Source: Promicromonospora iranensis
GTDB lineage: Bacteria; Actinomycetota; Actinomycetes; Actinomycetales; Cellulomonadaceae
Assembly (NCBI RefSeq): GCF_028994805.1
Contig: NZ_JAJQQP010000002.1
Coordinates: 248,001 to 312,000, forward strand
Direction of reading: 5' to 3'
DNA: 64,000 bases
Part shown: piece after piece, positions 52,341 through 63,261 of the stretch
Position numbering within the stretch: the stretch's first letter is position 1
Layout of the letters: every line of letters begins with the position of its first letter
Position numbers and translations under genes: made by a program
The notes under the pieces: model-generated
Database searches by the model: none
The model's input: the letters and a program-made list of their open reading frames with translations, nothing else
What the model was told of the DNA's origin: nothing

Positions 52341-52751
52341 ATGACCCTGGGCGACCTCGGAGACGTGGCGGGACTGATCGCGGCGATCGCGTTCGTGCTG
52401 CTGGTGGGCTTTCTCGCCGTCCCCCTGTGGAAGCTGGGCAAGCTCCTCGACGAGGCGCGATCGAGCGTCCGTGACGTCACCGAGCACTCCGTGCCGATCC
52501 TCGACGAGGCCGCGAGCACCGTCGCGTCGGCGAACACGCAGCTCGTCAAGGTCGACACGATCACCACGTCGGCGGCGTCGGTCAGCGAGAACGTCTCCGC
52601 GCTGACGGGCCTGTACGCGGCGACCCTGGGCAAGCCGCTCGTGAAGGTCGCGGCCTTCTCCTACGGCGTGCGCCAGGCCTTCGGCCAGGCCAAGGGCCGG
52701 TCCGGCAAGCACGCCGGCCCGGACGCGGGCGCCACCGGGGTCGGGGCATGA
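52341..52751 (+). CDS. DUF948 family membrane protein, 136 aa
   Basis: One N-terminal helix (about residues 10-32, AGLIAAIAFVLLVGFLAVPLW) followed by an amphipathic helix (LLDEARSSVRDVTEHSVPILDEAA) of the DUF948 type and a Gly/Lys-rich tail. Function unknown; relatives in Firmicutes are general stress proteins. ATG 52341 has GGAG 9-12 bases upstream. The 200 bases before it hold the rpsD terminator and a short TCTGCTCAGCAC direct repeat, but nothing else I can name. Confidence 0.85.
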   Translation: MTLGDLGDVAGLIAAIAFVLLVGFLAVPLWKLGKLLDEARSSVRDVTEHSVPILDEAASTVASANTQLVKVDTITTSAASVSENVSALTGLYAATLGKPLVKVAAFSYGVRQAFGQAKGRSGKHAGPDAGATGVGA

Positions 52752-53002
52752 TCCGCCGGCTGTTCTGGGTGGGCGTCGGCGTGACCGTCACGGTCGTCGT
52801 CATCCGCAAGGGCCGCCAGGTCGTCGCGCGCTACACCCCCGAGGCCGTGAGCGAGCGCGCGGCGGCTGCCGTGGACGAGGCCGGCGTCCGGCTGAACCGG
52901 ATGGCGCACTCCTTCCGGTCGGACTTCACCACGGCGCGTGCCGAGCGCGAGGCCGAGCTGATGGCGTCCCTCCGGGGCGAGCTGCCGGGCCACCGGCGCT
53001 AG
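52748..53002 (+). CDS. Small membrane-anchored hypothetical protein, 84 aa
   Basis: A single N-terminal helix (about 4-20, [15 protein letters not shown]) leads to an amphipathic region with [24 protein letters not shown]. It overlaps the DUF948 gene as ATGA. This gene pair before alaS is common in actinobacteria, and the two probably work as a unit at the membrane. No function is known to me. Confidence 0.85.
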   Translation: MIRRLFWVGVGVTVTVVVIRKGRQVVARYTPEAVSERAAAAVDEAGVRLNRMAHSFRSDFTTARAEREAELMASLRGELPGHRR

Positions 53003-53068
53003 CCGGTCCGCTCCGCCACCGCGCAGGGCATCATTCAGTTTCCGTCCGCGGCGCTACCAGCGGCAGAA

Positions 53069-53096
53069 TAGAGTCGCGTCCGGTTCCGGACGCGAC
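53069..53096 (+). promoter_or_regulatory. alaS promoter -10 and palindrome at the transcription start
   Basis: TAGAGT (53069-53074) is the likely -10. It overlaps GTCGCGTCCGG-TT-CCGGACGCGAC (53073-53096), a perfect 11-bp inverted repeat centred near the expected start point (about 53081). E. coli AlaRS is known to repress its gene by binding a palindrome that flanks the start site, so an analogous site is possible. Confidence 0.5.
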
Positions 53097-53124
53097 GTGC
53101 GCGTCCCCTGCGCGTCCCACCACC

Positions 53125-53169
53125 TTTCCGCACGACACGTTTCAGCACGACACGTTTCCGCACGACCGA
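53125..53169 (+). repeat. Three 15-bp tandem repeats in the alaS leader
   Basis: TTTCCGCACGACACG, TTTCAGCACGACACG and TTTCCGCACGACCGA follow without gaps. They lie in the 5' leader, 20 bases before the alaS ATG, and make the in-frame upstream extension ([13 protein letters not shown]) a low-complexity run, not a gene part. Confidence 0.75.
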
Positions 53170-53189
53170 GAAGAAGGATCACTGACCTC

Positions 53190-55895
53190 ATGCGCACCGC
53201 CGAGATCCGCAAGCGTTGGCTCGACTACTTCGAAGCTCAGGGTCACGCGGTGGTGCCGTCTGCGTCGCTGATCTCCCCGGACCCGTCGACGCTGTTCACC
53301 ATCGCGGGCATGGTGCCGTTCATCCCGTACATGACGGCGCAGCAGACGCCGCCGTGGAAGCGCGCCACGAGCGTGCAGAAGTGCGTGCGCACGCTCGACA
53401 TCGAGGACGTCGGCAAGACGACGCGCCACGGCACGTTCTTCCAGATGAACGGCAACTTCTCGTTCGGTGACTACTTCAAGGCCGACGCCATCCGCATGGC
53501 CTGGGACTTCCTGACGGGCTCGCTGGACGGCGGCAAGCTGGGCATCGACCCCGACAAGCTGTGGGTCACCGTCTACCACGAGGACGACGAGGCCCGGCAG
53601 CTCTGGAAGGACATCGTCGGCCTGCCCGACGAGCGCATCCAGGGGCTCGGCAAGAAGGACAACTACTGGTCCACCGGCCAGCCCGGCCCGGCCGGTCCGT
53701 GCTCGGAGATCTTCTACGACCGGGGCGCCCAGTATGGGCCCGACGGCGGCCCGCTGGTCGACGAGGGTGGTGACCGCTTCGTCGAGATCTGGAACCTCGT
53801 GTTCATGCAGTACGAGATCGACGAGGTGAGGTCCAAGGAGGAGTTCCGCATCGTCGGGGAGCTCGAGAACAAGAACATCGACACCGGTATGGGTCTCGAG
53901 CGTGTTGCCTTCCTGCTGCAGGGCAAGGACAACATGTACGAGATCGACGAGGTCTTCCCCGTCATCGAGGCCGCCGAGAAGCTCAGCGGCAAGAAGTACG
54001 GCGAGAACCACGAGGACGACGTCCGCATGCGCGTCGTCGCCGACCACGTCCGCTCTGCCCTGATGATCATCGGAGACGGCGTGCGCCCCTCCAACGAGGG
54101 CCGCGGCTACGTGCTGCGCCGTCTGCTGCGCCGCTCCGTGCGCGCCATGCGCCTGCTCGGCGTCGACGGCCTGGCCCTGACCTCGCTGCTGCCGGTCGCC
54201 AAGGACGCCATGGCACCGTCCTACCCGGAGCTCGCTGCGAACTTCGAGCAGATCTCCGCCGTGGCCTACGCCGAGGAGGACGCCTTCCGGCGCACGCTGG
54301 TCTCGGGTACCACGATCCTGGACACGGCCGTGGAGAACCTCAAGAAGAGCACCGGCGGCGAGGACGGCAAGGGTCTCGTCCTGCCGGGCGAGGCCGCCTT
54401 CCAGCTGCACGACACGTACGGCTTCCCGATCGACCTCACCCTCGAGATGGCCGCCGAGCAGGGCGTCCAGGTGGACGAGCAGGCCTTCCGCTCGCTCATG
54501 CAGGAGCAGCGTTCGCGCGCCCGTGCCGACGCCCTTGCCAAGCGCACCGGCGGGGCCGACGTCGCCGCGTACGAGGCTCTGGAGAAGGAGCTGTCGGCCC
54601 CCGTCGAGTTCCTCGGCTACACGCAGACGGACGCCTCCGTGCGCGTGACGGGCCTGCTGTCCGGCGGCGTGCCCGCCCCGGCCGTCACCGCCCCGGCCGA
54701 GGTCGAGGTGATCCTGGACCGCACCCCGTTCTACGCCGAGGCCGGCGGTCAGCTCGCCGACCACGGCACGATCGTGCTCGACGCCGGTGCCACCATCGAG
54801 GTCGACGACGTCCAGCGCCCCATCAAGGGCCTGAGCGTGCACCGCGGCCGCCTCATCGAGGGCACCGTGGCGCTGGGCGACCCGGGTACCGCGCAGATCG
54901 ACACCGAGCGCCGCAAGGCCATCAGCCGCGCCCACTCGGCCACGCACATGATCCACAAGGCCCTGCACGAGCTGGTGGGCCCGGACCGTACGCAGGCCGG
55001 GTCGGAGAACGCCCCGAGCCGCATCCGGTTCGACTTCCGCTCGCCGTCGGCCGTTCCGTCGTCGGCCCTGCAGGAGATCGAGGAGCGCGTCAACGTGCGG
55101 CTCGCCGACAACCTCGAGGTGACCGACCAGCTGATGCCGATCGCGGAGGCCCGCGAGGCCGGGGCCATGGCGCTGTTCGGCGAGAAGTACGGCGACGTCG
55201 TGCGCGTGGTGTCCATCGGTGACGACTGGTCGCGCGAGCTGTGCGCGGGCACGCACGTCAAGCAGACGGGCCAGCTCGGCCGCGTGATGCTGCTGGGCGA
55301 GTCGTCGATCGGCTCGGGCGTGCGCCGGGTCGACGCCCTCGTGGGCGACGGTGCGTACGGTTTCCAGGCCAAGGAGCACGCTCTCGTCGGCCAGCTCACC
55401 GGACTGCTCAACACCCGCGCCGAGGAGCTGCCCGACCGCGTCGGCTCGCTCGTCTCCCGCCTCAAGGAGGCCGAGAAGGAGCTGGCCGCGATGCGCCAGG
55501 GCCAGCTGCTGGCCACGGCGGGCAAGCTCGCCGCCGAGGCCCCGCGGGTGGGCGACGTCCGCGTGGTCGCGCACGACGCCGGGGAGGTCCAGGCCGACGA
55601 CCTGCGCGCCCTCGTGCTCGACGTGCGCTCGCGCCTCGGTGAGGCCGAGCCCGTCGTGGCCGCTGCCGGTGGCGTCTCGGGCGGTCGGCCCGTCGTGGTG
55701 GTCGTGACGAACGCCGCCGCGCGCGAGGCCGGTTACAAGGCCGGGGACCTGGTCCGCACGGCGGCCCAGACGCTCGGCGGCGGTGGCGGCGGCAAGCCGG
55801 ACATGGCCCAGGGCGGCGGCACCGACCCGGCCAAGCTCGGCGAGGCGCTGGCGGGCATCGCCGAGAGCGTGCGCCTGGCCGCCGTCGGCGCCTGA
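53190..55895 (+). CDS. alaS: Alanyl-tRNA synthetase, 901 aa
   Basis: It charges tRNA-Ala. [21 protein letters not shown] opens the class II core; the editing domain has [11 protein letters not shown] (zinc His pair, near 583) and [10 protein letters not shown] (Cys and His, near 685); the C-terminal C-Ala domain ends [15 protein letters not shown]. The length is normal. ATG 53190 is the family start with GAAGAAGGA about 14 bases upstream. It heads a run with ruvX, mltG and the aro genes. Confidence 0.97.
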   Translation: MRTAEIRKRWLDYFEAQGHAVVPSASLISPDPSTLFTIAGMVPFIPYMTAQQTPPWKRATSVQKCVRTLDIEDVGKTTRHGTFFQMNGNFSFGDYFKADAIRMAWDFLTGSLDGGKLGIDPDKLWVTVYHEDDEARQLWKDIVGLPDERIQGLGKKDNYWSTGQPGPAGPCSEIFYDRGAQYGPDGGPLVDEGGDRFVEIWNLVFMQYEIDEVRSKEEFRIVGELENKNIDTGMGLERVAFLLQGKDNMYEIDEVFPVIEAAEKLSGKKYGENHEDDVRMRVVADHVRSALMIIGDGVRPSNEGRGYVLRRLLRRSVRAMRLLGVDGLALTSLLPVAKDAMAPSYPELAANFEQISAVAYAEEDAFRRTLVSGTTILDTAVENLKKSTGGEDGKGLVLPGEAAFQLHDTYGFPIDLTLEMAAEQGVQVDEQAFRSLMQEQRSRARADALAKRTGGADVAAYEALEKELSAPVEFLGYTQTDASVRVTGLLSGGVPAPAVTAPAEVEVILDRTPFYAEAGGQLADHGTIVLDAGATIEVDDVQRPIKGLSVHRGRLIEGTVALGDPGTAQIDTERRKAISRAHSATHMIHKALHELVGPDRTQAGSENAPSRIRFDFRSPSAVPSSALQEIEERVNVRLADNLEVTDQLMPIAEAREAGAMALFGEKYGDVVRVVSIGDDWSRELCAGTHVKQTGQLGRVMLLGESSIGSGVRRVDALVGDGAYGFQAKEHALVGQLTGLLNTRAEELPDRVGSLVSRLKEAEKELAAMRQGQLLATAGKLAAEAPRVGDVRVVAHDAGEVQADDLRALVLDVRSRLGEAEPVVAAAGGVSGGRPVVVVVTNAAAREAGYKAGDLVRTAAQTLGGGGGGKPDMAQGGGTDPAKLGEALAGIAESVRLAAVGA

Positions 55896-55897
55896 CG

Positions 55898-56494
55898 GTG
55901 CCTGGCTTGGGCGGGCCCGTCGAGCCCGTCGAGACCACCGAGCCGGGCCTCCCGCGCGGAGCCCGGCTCGGGATCGACGTCGGCATGGCCCGGATCGGGC
56001 TGGCCGCCAGCGACCCCGACGGCCTCGTCGCCACCCCGGTGGAGACGGTGCCGCGGGTGCTGGCGGGTACCGGCAAGCAGTCGGGCAAGCGGCCCGTCCG
56101 GAGTGCCGAGGGCACTACTGCCGACGTCGCACGGATCGTCGCCGAGGCGGTGGATCGCTTCGCCGCCGTCGTCTACGTGGGACTGCCCCGGCACCTGTCC
56201 GGCAAGGAGGGCGCGGCCACGGCCGACGCCCGGGCCTTCGCGGCCCGCCTGGTCGCCGCGCTCGCCGCGGCAGGGGAGGCCGCGGAGGTCCGTCTGGTCG
56301 ACGAGCGGATGACCACCGTCTCGGCGCACCAGGCGCTCCACGCAGCCGGTCGCAAGACCAAGCGGCACAGATCCGTGATCGATCAGGCCGCAGCCGTTAT
56401 CATTCTGCAATCTGCACTCGACGCGGAGCGGGCGAAGGGGGAGCGCGCCGGCGAGCTCGTCGAGGTGCGGACCGTGCACGACACGCACGAATGA
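55898..56494 (+). CDS. ruvX: Holliday-junction resolvase-like RuvX (YqgF), 198 aa
   Basis: RNase H-like fold: RLGIDVGMARIGLAASDPDGL at the first strand, VVYVGLPRHLSGKEG, EVRLVDERMTTVSAHQAL and IDQAAAVIILQSAL with the catalytic acidic residues in place. Members process 16S rRNA ends or resolve junctions. The GTG start follows the alaS stop by two bases, so it is coupled. The first 20 residues (EPVETTEPG) are extra compared with the family. Confidence 0.93.
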   Translation: MPGLGGPVEPVETTEPGLPRGARLGIDVGMARIGLAASDPDGLVATPVETVPRVLAGTGKQSGKRPVRSAEGTTADVARIVAEAVDRFAAVVYVGLPRHLSGKEGAATADARAFAARLVAALAAAGEAAEVRLVDERMTTVSAHQALHAAGRKTKRHRSVIDQAAAVIILQSALDAERAKGERAGELVEVRTVHDTHE

Positions 56495-56530
56495 CCCAGT
56501 GGCCCCCCAACGAAGGACAGTGAGTCTCCG

Positions 56531-57664
56531 GTGACGGACCTCTTCACGGCGCCCCCGCGCAGCCCGGCAGATCCTGCGTTCCCCGAACCGAGATCGAGCA
56601 GGCGATCCCAGCGGCGTCGCCGACGCAAGCGCGGACGCTCGCTCGTGGTGCTCCTGGTCGCCCTCGTCCTGGTCGGTGGCGCGGGCTACGCGGTGTGGTC
56701 CAACCTCGAGTCCCTGACGGGCCTGACGAACCCCCTCGAGTCCAAGGACTACCCGGGTCCCGGCGGAGACCAGATCGACGTCGAGATCCCGGAGGGTGCC
56801 ACCGGTACCGCCATGGGCGAGGCACTCTACGACGCCGGCGTCGTCGCGAGCGTCTCGGCGTTCACCAAGGCGTTCGAGGAGAACCCGGACTCGGTGCTGA
56901 TCCGGCCGGGTACCCACACCATGCTCGAGGAGATGCCCGCGCGCGACGCGGTGGCGCTGCTCGTCAAGAACGACACCGTCGACCTGCAGCTCACCATCCC
57001 GGAGGGCTACACGGCCGACCAGATCGTGGAGCGTGCCGTGCAGGTCACCGGCCTGCCCGCCAAGGACTTCCGGGCGGCGCTGAAGGACCCGGCCGAGCTC
57101 GGGGTGCCGAAGCAGGCCGGGGACAAGGTCGAGGGCTGGCTCTACCCGGACACGTACATGGTGAAGCCGGACGACACGGCCGCGGAGCTGCTCACGCGGA
57201 TGGTCGACCGCACCAGGAGTCTGCTCCAGCGCAAGAACGTCCCCGCCGAACAGTGGGAGTCCGTGCTGATCAAGGCGTCGCTCGTGGAGCGCGAAGGCCG
57301 GCACGCCGAGGACAAGCCCAAGATCGCGCGAGCGATCGAGAACCGGCTGGACGACAAGACGGTCCTCGAGATCGACGCGTCGGTCGCGTACGGAGCCGGC
57401 AAGCCGGGCACCGAGCTCACCCGGGCCGACCTCGACGACCCGAAGAACCGCTACAACACCTACGAGCACACCGGTCTGCCGCCGGGTCCCATCGCCAACC
57501 CGGGCGAGGTGTCGATCGACGCGGTCCTGAACCCGGCACCGGGCGACTGGAAGTTCTGGGTGACGGTCAACCTCGAGACGGGCGAGACGAAGTTCGCCGA
57601 GAACTTCGAGGAGCACCAGCGCAATGTGGAGGAGCTGCGCGAGTGGCAGGCCGCGAACGGGTGA
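56531..57664 (+). CDS. mltG: Endolytic murein transglycosylase MltG, first copy, 377 aa
   Basis: MltG cuts nascent peptidoglycan strands at the membrane. A basic N-terminus (RRSQRRRRRKRGR) and one helix (about 37-57) anchor it; the YceG domain follows with VEIPEGATGTAMGEAL, GWLYPDTYMV and the catalytic Glu in KASLVEREG (near residue 252), then YNTYEHTGLPPGPIANPG. It shares its neighbourhood with ruvX and aroE as in most actinobacteria. GTG 56531 start. Confidence 0.93.
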   Translation: MTDLFTAPPRSPADPAFPEPRSSRRSQRRRRRKRGRSLVVLLVALVLVGGAGYAVWSNLESLTGLTNPLESKDYPGPGGDQIDVEIPEGATGTAMGEALYDAGVVASVSAFTKAFEENPDSVLIRPGTHTMLEEMPARDAVALLVKNDTVDLQLTIPEGYTADQIVERAVQVTGLPAKDFRAALKDPAELGVPKQAGDKVEGWLYPDTYMVKPDDTAAELLTRMVDRTRSLLQRKNVPAEQWESVLIKASLVEREGRHAEDKPKIARAIENRLDDKTVLEIDASVAYGAGKPGTELTRADLDDPKNRYNTYEHTGLPPGPIANPGEVSIDAVLNPAPGDWKFWVTVNLETGETKFAENFEEHQRNVEELREWQAANG

Positions 57665-57860
57665 ATTCGCAGGTCGCGGGCGCTCCTGACGGCTCCGTGC
57701 GGTGAATCCTGGGAGTTGGCCGGGAATGTACCGATCGGGGTAGCGTTCGCGGCACCCGGGCTGTGATGCGATCGTGACATGCGATGGCGGTGTCGCGCGC
57801 CCGCGTGGTGATCAGGCGTGGATCAGCAGAGATCCAGGCAGCGCAGAGGATGGAGCGAGC

Positions 57861-59054
57861 GTGACCGAGGCCCTTCCCGGAGTGAATTATTCGGGGCCAC
57901 CGCGGCACGCCAGCGGTTCTCGCGGCCGGCGAGGAGAACGGGACGCGTATCCCACGCGGCGGGACAGGCGGTCCAAGGGTGCCAAGCGGTCCAAGCGGTC
58001 CAGGGGGCCGCTGATCGTCGCCGTGGTCGCCGTCCTGCTGGTCCTCGGCGGTCTGGGCGCGTGGACAGCGCTGAACGACGGCTACCTGTTCGGGATCCGT
58101 ACCCCGCTGGCTGCCCCCGACTACGAGGGCACGGGGGGCGAGCCGGTCACGGTCGAGGTGCCCCAGGGTGCCAACGGAGCGACGATCGGTGCCGAGCTCG
58201 CGGAGAAGGACGTGGTGGCGAGCGTCGGTGCGTTCGTCCACGCCTACGGGGCCAACCCCGACGCCGCCGCGATCCAGCCGGGCACGCACACGCTGAAGCT
58301 GCGGATGAGCGCGGCGTCGGCCGTGGAGCTGCTCGCGGAGAACAAGATCGACCGCGCGGGTTTCACCGTGCCGGAGGGGTATGCGATCAGCCAGATCAAG
58401 CAGAGCCTGATCGACCAGGGGTGGCCGCAGGCGGACGTGGAGGCGACGTTCGCGGACATCGCCTCGCTGCTGCCGCCAGAGGCCGGCGGAGAGCCCGAGG
58501 GCTGGCTGTTCCCCAGCAGCTACGAGGTCAAGCCGGACCAGACGCCGGTGGCCGACGTCGTCACGCAGATGATCAACGAGACGACCAGCATCCTGAAGAC
58601 GCTCGGGGTTCCCGCCGAGCAGCGTCAGACGGTGCTGATCAAGGCATCCCTGATCGAGCGTGAGGCACGGCTGGACAAGGACCGGCCCATCATGGCGGCC
58701 GCCATCGAGAACCGCCTGGCCGCGGACGAGTGGCTCGGCATCGACGCGTCGTTGCTCTACGGCCTGGGCCGGACGAGCGGCGGCCTCACCAGCGCCGAGC
58801 TGGCGGACGGATCCAACCCGTACAACCTGAGCGTGCGGGGCAACAAGGGCCTGCCCCCGACCCCGATCGCGGCGCCGAGCCGCGAGTCGATCGAGGCGGT
58901 GATGAACCCCGCTGACGACTCCGACGTCTTCTACTGGTGCACCGTGAACCTCGAGACCGGCGAGACGAAGTTCGCGAACACCCAGGCCGAGCACGACCAG
59001 AACGTGGCCGAGCTGCACGCGTGGATGGAGGAGAACCCGGACTGGGCCGGGTAG
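57861..59054 (+). CDS. mltG: Endolytic murein transglycosylase MltG, second copy, 397 aa
   Basis: A second YceG-family protein directly after the first, with VEVPQGANGATIGAEL, GWLFPSSYEV, catalytic Glu in KASLIEREA (near 265), and YNLSVRGNKGLPPTPIAAPS. The cytoplasmic N-terminus is longer and basic (RRSKGAKRSKRSRG). The two copies differ widely, so the duplication is old or one copy was acquired. GTG 57861 has AGGATGGAG upstream. The 196-base gap before it has TTGGCC and TAGCGT boxes 19 bases apart, so it may have its own promoter. Confidence 0.92.
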   Translation: MTEALPGVNYSGPPRHASGSRGRRGERDAYPTRRDRRSKGAKRSKRSRGPLIVAVVAVLLVLGGLGAWTALNDGYLFGIRTPLAAPDYEGTGGEPVTVEVPQGANGATIGAELAEKDVVASVGAFVHAYGANPDAAAIQPGTHTLKLRMSAASAVELLAENKIDRAGFTVPEGYAISQIKQSLIDQGWPQADVEATFADIASLLPPEAGGEPEGWLFPSSYEVKPDQTPVADVVTQMINETTSILKTLGVPAEQRQTVLIKASLIEREARLDKDRPIMAAAIENRLAADEWLGIDASLLYGLGRTSGGLTSAELADGSNPYNLSVRGNKGLPPTPIAAPSRESIEAVMNPADDSDVFYWCTVNLETGETKFANTQAEHDQNVAELHAWMEENPDWAG

Positions 59055-59145
59055 ACCTGGGCAGGGGTGGACCTGGGCCGGGTGGACGGGGAACACGGCT
59101 CGGCGGAGAGCGTGAGCACGTGCGGTTCTGCGGCATGATCTCCGT

Positions 59146-60048
59146 ATGCCTGTTCACCAGCGTCGCGCCGCCGTGCTCGGCCACCCTGTCGCGCACTCCC
59201 TGTCCCCGGTGCTGCACACCGCGGCCTACCGAGCCTTGGGCCTGGACGGCTGGGAGTACGGCGTGCACGACGTGACGGAGGACGCCCTGGAGAGTTTCCT
59301 GCGGGACGTCGACGCCGGCTGGGCAGGCCTGAGCCTGACCATGCCGCTCAAGCAGGCCGTGATCCCGCTGCTGGACCACGTGGAGCCCCTCGCCGAGGCG
59401 GTGGGCGCCGTGAACACCGTGCTGTTCTCCGCGGCCGGCGGCACCGGCCGGGGCACAGGCCGCGGCGCGGTGAGCACGACCGGCACGAACACCGACGTGC
59501 ATGGCATCGTCGCCGCACTGCGTGAGGGCCTCGGCGCCCGCGGCGTGACCGACGCGGTGATCCTGGGCGGGGGTGCGACCGCGGCGTCGGCCCTCGCTGC
59601 GGTCGCGGAGCTCGGCTGCGTCTCGCCGCGGGTGTTCGTGCGCTCCCTGGACCGGATCGGACCGCTGCGCGAGGCCGTGGCGCGGATGGGCGTGAGCCCG
59701 TCGTTCGAGGTGTTCGACGAGCGCGTGACGACGTCCGCCCTGGCGGCCGCGGACGCCGTCGTCTCGACGACGCCGAAGCACGCCGCCGACCAGTGGGCCC
59801 CGCTGCTGACCGAGCTGCTGACCGCCGCGGGGGAGAAGCCCCGCGGTGTGCTCCTGGACGTCGTCTACGACCCGCGCCCCACGGCCCTGCAGTCCGCCTG
59901 GTCCGCGCTCGGCGCCGACACCGTGGGCGGTGAGCGCATGCTCCTGCACCAGGCCGCGGAGCAGGTCCGTCTGATGACCGGTCGCACGGCACCACTGGGC
60001 GCCATGGACGACGCGCTGCGCGCGGCGCTCACCGACCCGGAGCGATGA
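59146..60048 (+). CDS. aroE: Shikimate dehydrogenase, 300 aa
   Basis: Reduces 3-dehydroshikimate to shikimate. LGHPVAHSLSPVLHTAAY binds shikimate, SLTMPLK carries the catalytic Lys (near residue 67), GTNTDVHG the Asp, and ILGGGATAASAL the NADPH site. Residues about 100-120 contain a Gly/Thr/Arg insert (GGTGRGTGRGAVST) not usual in the family. CATGAT ends six bases before the ATG, so the mRNA may start at the codon. Confidence 0.95.
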   Translation: MPVHQRRAAVLGHPVAHSLSPVLHTAAYRALGLDGWEYGVHDVTEDALESFLRDVDAGWAGLSLTMPLKQAVIPLLDHVEPLAEAVGAVNTVLFSAAGGTGRGTGRGAVSTTGTNTDVHGIVAALREGLGARGVTDAVILGGGATAASALAAVAELGCVSPRVFVRSLDRIGPLREAVARMGVSPSFEVFDERVTTSALAAADAVVSTTPKHAADQWAPLLTELLTAAGEKPRGVLLDVVYDPRPTALQSAWSALGADTVGGERMLLHQAAEQVRLMTGRTAPLGAMDDALRAALTDPER

Positions 60049-60103
60049 GCCCGTCCAGCGGACGGAGGCGTCGCCTGCGTGACACGCGTGAAACAATCGC
60101 GGC

Positions 60104-61344
60104 ATGCTGCGTTGGTTGACATCGGGTGAGTCGCACGGTCCTGCCCTCGTGGGCGTGATGGAGGGTCTGCCCGCCGGGGTGGAGCTGACCACGTCGGACA
60201 TTCAAGGTGCGCTCGCGCGCCGCCGCCTCGGTTATGGCCGGGGTGCGCGCATGAAGTTCGAGCAGGACGAGGTGCGGGTGCTCGGCGGTCTCCGGCACGG
60301 CATCACGCAGGGCGGGCCGCTCGCCATCGAGATCGCCAACACCGAGTGGCCGAAGTGGACCGACGTCATGTCGGCCGACCCGGTGCCGCCGGAGGCGCTC
60401 CTGGTCGACGCCGGCACCGGCGACGAGCGCGAGGTGGCCCGCAACCGCCCGCTGACGCGCCCGCGCCCCGGGCACGCCGACCTGATCGGCATGCGCAAGT
60501 ACGGCTTCGAGGACGCCCGGCCGGTGCTGGAGCGTGCCTCGGCCCGCGAGACCGCCGCCCGTGTGGCGCTCGGCGTCGCGGCCGCGAAGTTCCTGGAGCA
60601 GGCGCTCGGCGTCCGCCTGGTGTCGCACGTGGTAGCCATCGGCGAGGCGAGCGTGCCCGACGACGCAGCGCTGCCGGCCCCCGACGACCTCGCGGCGCTC
60701 GACGCCGACCCGGTGCGCTGCCTCGACGCGGCCTCCTCGAAGCTCATGGTCGAGGAGATCGACCTGGCCAAGAAGGACGGCGACACGCTCGGCGGCGTCG
60801 TCGAGGTGCTCGCCTACGGCGTGCCGTCCGGCCTGGGCACCTACGTGCAGGGCGACCGCCGGCTCGACGCACGCCTCGCCGCCGCCCTCATGGGCATCCA
60901 GGCGATCAAGGGGGTCGAGGTCGGCGACGGCTTCCGCACCGCGCGTCGACGCGGCACGGCCGCTCACGACGAGATCGTGCGCGAGGCGGGGTCCGGACCG
61001 AAGGGCGCCGGCGCGCCCGGCCGGATCCGGCGCACGACCAACCGGGCGGGCGGCATCGAGGGCGGTATGTCGAACGGTGAGGTCGTGCGCGTGCGGGCCG
61101 CGATGAAGCCCATCTCGACCGTGCCGCGCGCGCTGCCGACCGTGGACACCGCCACCGGTGAGCCCGTCACGGCGCACCATCAGCGGTCCGACGTGTGCGC
61201 GGTGCCGCCCGCCGCCGTCGTCGCGGAGGCGATGGTCGCGCTCACCCTGGCGGAGGCCGCGTGCGAGAAGTTCGGCGGTGACTCCGTGGCCGAGGTTCGC
61301 CGCAACATGGAGTCCTACGTCGCCGCCATCCCGGAGCTCCTGCA

Positions 61345-61348
<4 letters not shown>
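60104..61348 (+). CDS. aroC: Chorismate synthase, 414 aa
   Basis: Last step of the shikimate pathway, FMN-dependent. [13 protein letters not shown] at the start, [59 protein letters not shown], and [12 protein letters not shown] are all conserved. AACAAT ends six bases before the ATG (leaderless pattern). The stop overlaps the aroK GTG. Confidence 0.97.
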
Positions 61349-63089
<1,741 letters not shown>

Positions 63090-63261
63090 CCCCGCCACGG
63101 TGCGGCGAGGTGCGGCGACCCGGGTGGCGGGCGCCATCGGGGGTGACCTGGGGTGAACTTGCCCGCTCACTGCGCAATGCGAGGCAAACAGGCCTACCGT
63201 CCGACGGACAGGGGGCAGCCCGCGTGCGGCTCCGGTCGTACGCCGACCGGAAGGCACCATC

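Noticed and set aside
53142-55574. An 810-codon reverse-strand frame opposite alaS
   Set aside because: Shadow of alaS; composition is His/Arg/Glu/Leu low-complexity and no motif is present.
63090-63261. Possible HTH-like stretch (VTWGELARSLRNARQTG) before the Excalibur gene
   Set aside because: It exists only in a frame read through from the aroB shadow, has no start, and is too short to support a gene.
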